Source of the DNA: Streptomyces yangpuensis
Lineage (GTDB): Bacteria; Actinomycetota; Actinomycetes; Streptomycetales; Streptomycetaceae
Length of the DNA: 64,000 nt
Direction of reading: 5' to 3'
NCBI RefSeq assembly: GCF_001005295.1
Contig: NZ_LBMK01000001.1
Span: forward strand, 86,595 to 150,594
Made by a program: the position numbers and the translations under genes. The notes beneath the pieces are model-generated. The model was not told the DNA's origin and ran no database searches. It worked only from the letters and a program-made list of their open reading frames with translations. This document shows positions 59,939 through 64,000 of this stretch, piece after piece (within the stretch, counting starts at the first letter, position 1; every line of letters starts with the position of its first letter).

Positions 59939-61459
59939 GTGTCCCCTGCCGTCCCCGCCGGACGCACCCTCGCCGTGGCCGTCACCGCCACCGCCCTGCT
60001 CGCCACCGCCCTCGGCGCCCACACCGCCACCGCCGCCCCGGCCGCCGTCACCGACAAGGTCCTCGTCATCGGTGTCGACGGCGCGGTCCTGGACCGCGTC
60101 AAGGCCGCCAACGCCCCCCACCTCAACGGCCTGATGGCCCAGGGTCTGACCGCCCGCAGCACCCTCTACGCGGGCCCGATGGCCGCCACCTCCTCGGGCC
60201 CCGGCTGGTCCACCGTCGCCACCGGGGTCTGGCCCGACAAGCACGGCGTGAAGGACAACTCCTTCATCGGCAAGAACTACACCGCTCACCCCGACTTCCT
60301 CACCCGCATCGAGAACGCCAAGCCCGCGCTCAACACGTACGCGGCCGCCGACTGGGAGCCCATCACCTCCACCGACCAGAACGGCCCGATCTTCTCCGCC
60401 AAGGTCGACAAGCGGCTCTCCCTCAAGGGCGACCGCGACGGCTACCGGGGCGAGGACCCGAAGGTGGCCGCCGCGGCTGCCACCGAACTGCGCACCCAGA
60501 ACCCGGACGCCGCCTTCGTCTACCTCGGCGAGATCGACGCCGCCGGCCACTCCCACGGCGCCGCCAGTCAGCAGTACCTCGACGCCGTCGCCCGCGTCGA
60601 CGCCCTGGTCGGCCAGCTCCTCACCGCCGTCCGGAACCGGCCGACGTACGGCCAGGAGAACTGGAAGATCCTGGTCACCACCGACCACGGCCACACCTCC
60701 AGTGGCGGCCACGGCGGCTCCAGCATCGCCGAGCGCGGCACCTTCGTCATCGCCAAGGGCGCCGGGATCCCCGCCGGTTCGGTCCGCGACGACGTCAAGC
60801 TCGCCGACGTGGCCGCGACCGCCCTCGCCCAGGTCGGCGTCGCCGCGCCCGGCATCGACGGTGTCGCGCTGGGCGCCCCGGACGCGGACCCCTTCGACAC
60901 CGTACGCCCGAGCCTGCAGGCCCGGGTGGACGAGACGGGCATCCCCGCCGGGGTGAAGGGCTTCACGCGCACCCCGCCCGCCGGCTGGACCGTCGACAAC
61001 TCCAGGATGGGCACGGGCGGTGTCACCGAATGGGCCGGCTGGTCCTTCGCGACCGACGAGTTCTGGACGCAGGCGCAGCGCGACCAGTGGCGCGAGCTGA
61101 ACGTCCGCTCCCGTGACGTCTTCGCCGTCGCCGACTCCGACGAGTGGGACGACAAGACCCACACCGGCACCTTCGACTCCACCCTCGTCACCCCCAAGTG
61201 GCCGGTCGCGGGCGGCAGTACGCGCACCCTCGCCTTCCAGTCGCACTACCGCCACGAGGCCGGCCAGACCGCCCAGGTCCTGGTCTCCTACGACGGCGGC
61301 ACCCCGACGGTGGTGAAGACCTACACCGCCGACGCCGTCGCCAGGGCCGAGTCCCTCGCCCTCCAGGTCCCCTCCGGCGCCACCGACATCCAGGTCCGCT
61401 TCCGCTACAGCGGCGACAACAACTGGTTCTGGGCCGTGGACAACGTGCGCCTGAGCTGA
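59939..61459 (+). CDS. Secreted alkaline phosphatase / phosphodiesterase family protein
   Basis: A 506-residue exported metal-dependent phosphoesterase. The signal peptide is LAVAVTATALLATALGAHTATAAPA. The alkaline-phosphatase-superfamily core has VLVIGVDGAVLD (metal Asp), a nucleophile region (PMAATSSGPGWSTVATGV with TSSGPGWS), IDAAGHSHG and VTTDHGHTSSGGHGG (metal His/Asp). A C-terminal beta-sandwich follows (TLAFQSHYRHEAGQTAQVLVSYDGG, DIQVRFRYSGDNNWFWAVDNVRLS). It could free phosphate or phosphonate from esters outside the cell, consistent with its place at the end of the cluster. GTG 59939 with GGAGG upstream. Confidence 0.9.
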   Translation: MSPAVPAGRTLAVAVTATALLATALGAHTATAAPAAVTDKVLVIGVDGAVLDRVKAANAPHLNGLMAQGLTARSTLYAGPMAATSSGPGWSTVATGVWPDKHGVKDNSFIGKNYTAHPDFLTRIENAKPALNTYAAADWEPITSTDQNGPIFSAKVDKRLSLKGDRDGYRGEDPKVAAAAATELRTQNPDAAFVYLGEIDAAGHSHGAASQQYLDAVARVDALVGQLLTAVRNRPTYGQENWKILVTTDHGHTSSGGHGGSSIAERGTFVIAKGAGIPAGSVRDDVKLADVAATALAQVGVAAPGIDGVALGAPDADPFDTVRPSLQARVDETGIPAGVKGFTRTPPAGWTVDNSRMGTGGVTEWAGWSFATDEFWTQAQRDQWRELNVRSRDVFAVADSDEWDDKTHTGTFDSTLVTPKWPVAGGSTRTLAFQSHYRHEAGQTAQVLVSYDGGTPTVVKTYTADAVARAESLALQVPSGATDIQVRFRYSGDNNWFWAVDNVRLS

Positions 61460-61592
61460 CCGGCTGACCGCCGCCCCCGGAGTCCGGGCTGTGGACGGCA
61501 GGGACGTCCGCCGCCCGGCCCGGATAGGGTGGGCACAGGTGGTACAGACCAGAAGTCGAGGTCGCAGGTCAGCGAGAGCGGAGAGCAGTCCA

Positions 61593-62372
61593 GTGGCAGA
61601 GCGCAAGCCGATCGAATCGTGGCTCACCGACATGGACGGGGTCCTCATCCACGAGGGCACCCCGATCCCCGGCGCCGAGGCCTTCATCAAGCGGCTGCGC
61701 GAGTCCGGCAAGCCCTTCCTGGTGCTGACCAACAACTCCATCTACACCCCGCGCGACCTTCAGGCCCGCCTGGCCCGCATGGGACTGGACGTCCCCGTCG
61801 AGAACATCTGGACCTCCGCCCTGGCCACCGCGAAGTTCCTCGACGACCAGCGCCCGGGCGGCACCGCCTACGTCATCGGCGAGGCCGGTCTGACGACCGC
61901 TCTGCACGACATCGGCTACGTCCTCACCGACCACGAGCCGGACTACGTGGTGCTGGGCGAGACCCGGACGTACAGCTTCGAGGCCATGACCAAGGCGGTC
62001 CGCCTGATCAACGCCGGGGCGCGTTTCATCTGCACCAACCCCGACGAGACCGGCCCGTCGACCGAGGGCCCGCTCCCGGCCACCGGTGCCGTCGCCGCGC
62101 TGATCACGAAGGCGACCGGGAAGCAGCCGTACTTCGCGGGCAAGCCGAACCCGCTGATGATGCGCACCGGCCTCAACGCCATCGGCGCGCATTCGGAGAC
62201 CAGCGCGATGATCGGCGACCGGATGGACACGGACGTGCTGGCCGGTCTGGAGGCGGGCATGCAGACCTTCCTCGTGCTGACCGGTCTGACCACCGAGCAG
62301 GACACCGAGAAGTTCCCCTACCGCCCGACCAAGACGGTCCCGTCGATCGCCGACCTGGTCGACCTGGTCTGA
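61593..62372 (+). CDS. HAD-IIA family phosphatase (NagD-like)
   Basis: A 259-residue sugar/nucleotide phosphatase. LTDMDGVLIHEGTPIPGAEAF is motif 1, VLTNNSIYTPRDLQARL is motif 2, and the C-cap and motif 4 region is YFAGKPNPLMMRTGLNAIGAHSETSAMIGDRMDTDVLAGLEAGMQTFLVLTG. The cap is of the NagD type, but the natural substrate is unknown. GTG 61593 is preceded by GAGAGCAG. It lies downstream of the phosphonate cluster but is separated by 133 bp, so it may be an independent gene. Confidence 0.92.
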   Translation: MAERKPIESWLTDMDGVLIHEGTPIPGAEAFIKRLRESGKPFLVLTNNSIYTPRDLQARLARMGLDVPVENIWTSALATAKFLDDQRPGGTAYVIGEAGLTTALHDIGYVLTDHEPDYVVLGETRTYSFEAMTKAVRLINAGARFICTNPDETGPSTEGPLPATGAVAALITKATGKQPYFAGKPNPLMMRTGLNAIGAHSETSAMIGDRMDTDVLAGLEAGMQTFLVLTGLTTEQDTEKFPYRPTKTVPSIADLVDLV

Positions 62373-62538
62373 CGGCGCTCGGCCGCTCGGCTGCTCGGGC
62401 GGCCGGATGGACGTGCGGGTGCGGGGCGCAGGGCCGTCCGGGCGTACCGCGTTCGGGGCGTACGGCTGACACGTACGGCGCCGCTCCGGATGCGGAGCGG
62501 CGTTCCGCGCGTGAATCTCCTTGTCGAGGAGGTTCACC

Positions 62539-63156
62539 ATGCGCAGTGTTCCGATCGCTGTCCGCACCGCCGCCGTGGCCGCCGTCCTGGCGGCCTTCTC
62601 CGCGGTGACCGCGCCGACCGCCCTCGCGGGCGAGGAGGACCGCGGCCGCGGCAGCATCGCCGTCGACCCGAGCCCGGCCCACCCCGGAGCGCAGGTCAAG
62701 CTGCGCGTCCAGGGGTGTGACGGCAACCGGGGAGTGGCCAAGTCCTCCGTCTTCGTGGCGGACGCCGACCTCTACGGGCGCGACGGCGGTCGCCGCAGCC
62801 CGCTCTACGGCGACGCGATGATCAGCTCGCACGCCTCACCCGGCTGGCACGCCGTCCGGGTGTACTGCGACGGCGACGAGAAGTTCACCGGCTCCGTCCA
62901 GGTCTCCGCGCACCGCCACCCGTCCCACCACGCCTCGCCGGTCTGGCCGGTCCACGCGGGCGGCGGCGGCATGGCGGACCGCCCGGCGGACCGCCCGGCG
63001 CAGGCTCCCGGCCTGGTCACGGCGGCGAAGAAGGAGGACGGGTCCGACGGCCCGGGGATGCCGCACACGGTGATCGGCGCGGTGCTCGCCGCGGTGGCGA
63101 CGCTGGCCGTGGCGGGCCGGGCGCTGACCCTGCGCCGCCGCCGAAGCGGTGAGTGA
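62539..63156 (+). CDS. Secreted protein with sortase-like C-terminal tail
   Basis: A 205-residue exported protein. It has a signal peptide (AVRTAAVAAVLAAFSAVTAPTALA), a domain with two cysteines (IAVDPSPAHPGAQVKLRVQGC ... WHAVRVYC), a His/Pro-rich segment and a C-terminal helix ending in basic residues (AVLAAVATLAVAGRALTLRRRR). The four residues MPHT directly precede the helix, reminiscent of a degenerate LPxT sorting signal. A class F sortase gene starts 16 bp downstream. GAGGAGG precedes the ATG at 62539. Confidence 0.85.
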   Translation: MRSVPIAVRTAAVAAVLAAFSAVTAPTALAGEEDRGRGSIAVDPSPAHPGAQVKLRVQGCDGNRGVAKSSVFVADADLYGRDGGRRSPLYGDAMISSHASPGWHAVRVYCDGDEKFTGSVQVSAHRHPSHHASPVWPVHAGGGGMADRPADRPAQAPGLVTAAKKEDGSDGPGMPHTVIGAVLAAVATLAVAGRALTLRRRRSGE

Positions 63157-63171
63157 GGGGACGGGCGCCGC

Positions 63172-63846
63172 GTGAGCGAGTGGCGGACGGACGAGGCCGA
63201 GGCCTCCGCCGGGGGCCGGCTGCTGACCTTCGCCGCCTGGTCCGTCCTGGTGCTGGGCCTGTGGCTGTGGGGCCGTGAGCTGACCGTGGCGCCCGCCCCG
63301 CTCTCCGGACAGGCCGGCGGGGCGCTGAGCGCGGGGCTGCCCGCCGCGCACGCCCCTGTCGCCGGCTCCCTGCCGCAGCGCGTCGACGTGCCGTCCATAG
63401 GCATCCAGGCCCCGGTGGTGTCCCGGGGCCTGGACAAGGACGGTGCGATCGATCCGCCGCCGTACGACAGCCCGGGCACGGTGGGCTGGTGGGGGAAGGG
63501 CGTCCAGCCGGGGGCGGCGGGCACGGCACTGATGGTGGGGCACGTGGACACGCGGTCCAAGCCGGCGGTCTTCTACGGCCTGAGTTCGGCGCAGCCGGGT
63601 GACAAGGTGCGTGTGGTGCGGGCGGACGGTTCCGTCGCCGAGTTCACCATCGAGGACGTACGGGTCTACGAGCGCGCGGCCTTCGACGCGCACAAGGCCT
63701 ACGGCCCGCGGGTCCGGGGCCGGGCCGAGCTGCGGCTGGTGACCTGCGGGGGCACCTACGACAAGGCGGCCAAGGAGTACTCGGCGAACGTGGTGGTCTC
63801 CGCCTACCTGACGGGTGTGGGAGTCCGCCCCGGTACATCGGTCTAG
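63172..63846 (+). CDS. Class F sortase
   Basis: A 224-residue sortase with an N-terminal helix (LLTFAAWSVLVLGLWLWG) and the barrel RVDVPSIGIQAPVVSRGLDKDGAI. The catalytic H124 is in ALMVGHVDTRS and C192 in LRLVTCGGTYDK; ANVVVSAYL ends the fold. These features match class F sortases of Streptomyces. GTG 63172. It follows the secreted protein at 62539 in an apparent operon, suggesting an enzyme-substrate pair. A terminator follows. Confidence 0.92.
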   Translation: MSEWRTDEAEASAGGRLLTFAAWSVLVLGLWLWGRELTVAPAPLSGQAGGALSAGLPAAHAPVAGSLPQRVDVPSIGIQAPVVSRGLDKDGAIDPPPYDSPGTVGWWGKGVQPGAAGTALMVGHVDTRSKPAVFYGLSSAQPGDKVRVVRADGSVAEFTIEDVRVYERAAFDAHKAYGPRVRGRAELRLVTCGGTYDKAAKEYSANVVVSAYLTGVGVRPGTSV

Positions 63847-63881
63847 ACCGTACGCTGCCCTCCGCCGACCCGGGGAACGAA

Positions 63882-63915
63882 GAAGCCCCTCACAGCTTTC
63901 ACTGTGAGGGGCTTC
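63882..63915. terminator. Terminator between the sortase gene and tRNA-Lys
   Basis: Perfect 14-bp stem GAAGCCCCTCACAG / CTGTGAGGGGCTTC with a CTTTCA loop. Serves the plus-strand sortase and the minus-strand tRNA. Confidence 0.9.
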
Positions 63916-63924
63916 CTCCGTCTG

Positions 63925-63998
63925 TGCGCCGCCAGGGACTCGAACCCCGGACCCGCTGATTAAGAGTCAGCTGCTCTAACCAACTGAGCTAGCGGCGC
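63925..63998 (-). tRNA. tRNA-Lys (anticodon CUU)
   Basis: A 74-nt cloverleaf on the minus strand. The acceptor is GCGCCGC/GCGGCGC, the D arm GCTCAGTTGGTTAGAGC, the anticodon arm GCTGA-CTCTTAA-TCAGC and the T arm CGGGG-TTCGAGT-CCCTG, with discriminator A. The anticodon CTT reads AAG. The CCA end is not encoded. Confidence 0.97.
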
Positions 63999-64000
63999 TT

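Overview
This window reads as a stretch of a Streptomyces (or very close relative) chromosome. GC content is very high, codon third positions are G/C-rich, GTG starts are common, many genes overlap by TGATG or ATGA junctions, and marker families typical of the genus are present (an SsgA-like sporulation protein, DasR-type operators beside two GlcNAc PTS permeases, RDD, DUF1707 and DUF2017 proteins, class E and F sortases, LAxTG proteins). From memory, the gene order hppD - ssgG - M6 protease - pncA/pncB - clpS - mec/cysO/cysM - nagE/nagF - rph - rdgB - bcp matches the SCO29xx segment of S. coelicolor; I could not check this by alignment.

Layout. 1-2.6 kb: MFS exporter with an ArsR-type regulator and a strong palindromic operator, then an Lrp/AsnC regulator divergent from hppD. 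4-10.5 kb: TPR protein, glycolate-oxidase-like FAD enzyme, ssgG with an unusual 21-bp repeat array next to it, and two RDD membrane proteins. 11-17.3 kb: secreted M6 metalloprotease, NAD salvage (pncA, pncB), clpS and a DUF2017 protein. 17.6-21.1 kb: amino acid permease, then a CysO-type cysteine pathway (JAMM protease, a cysteine-containing leader peptide, carrier protein, CysM). 21.3-26.5 kb: DUF488 and PemK-like proteins, an MBL hydrolase, and the GlcNAc PTS genes with dre boxes. 26.6-31.8 kb: rph, a lipoprotein, rdgB, an odd tRNA-Leu, two HNH proteins, bcp, a GroES-like protein and a guanidine-III riboswitch driving a SugE/Gdx exporter. 31.9-38 kb: class A PBP, an ABC-2 exporter operon and a DUF1707 protein. 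38-38.8 kb: a repeat-rich gap. 38.8-45.7 kb: DUF445 protein and small genes, followed by a lower-GC islet with Vsr and a DUF262/HNH restriction-like protein. 45.8-52.8 kb: class E sortase, YidC-like protein, FAH hydrolase, an oxidoreductase divergent from a ROK regulator, and an LAHTG surface protein. 52.9-61.5 kb: a probable aminoethylphosphonate uptake and degradation cluster. 61.6-64 kb: HAD phosphatase, secreted protein with class F sortase, and tRNA-Lys.

The most interesting points are the phosphonate cluster, which has an FAD oxidase where a transaminase is usual; the CysO carrier that ends two residues beyond its di-glycine beside a JAMM protease, under a possibly leaderless cysteine leader ORF; the Vsr/DUF262 islet; the class-I-shaped tRNA-Leu(UAG) beside tandem HNH genes; the heptad-repeat array coupled to ssgG; and a dispersed GC-rich element that also forms the N-terminus of an ABC permease. 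No transposase, integrase, prophage, CRISPR array or rRNA gene was seen. All calls are by reading; no database search or folding was run.
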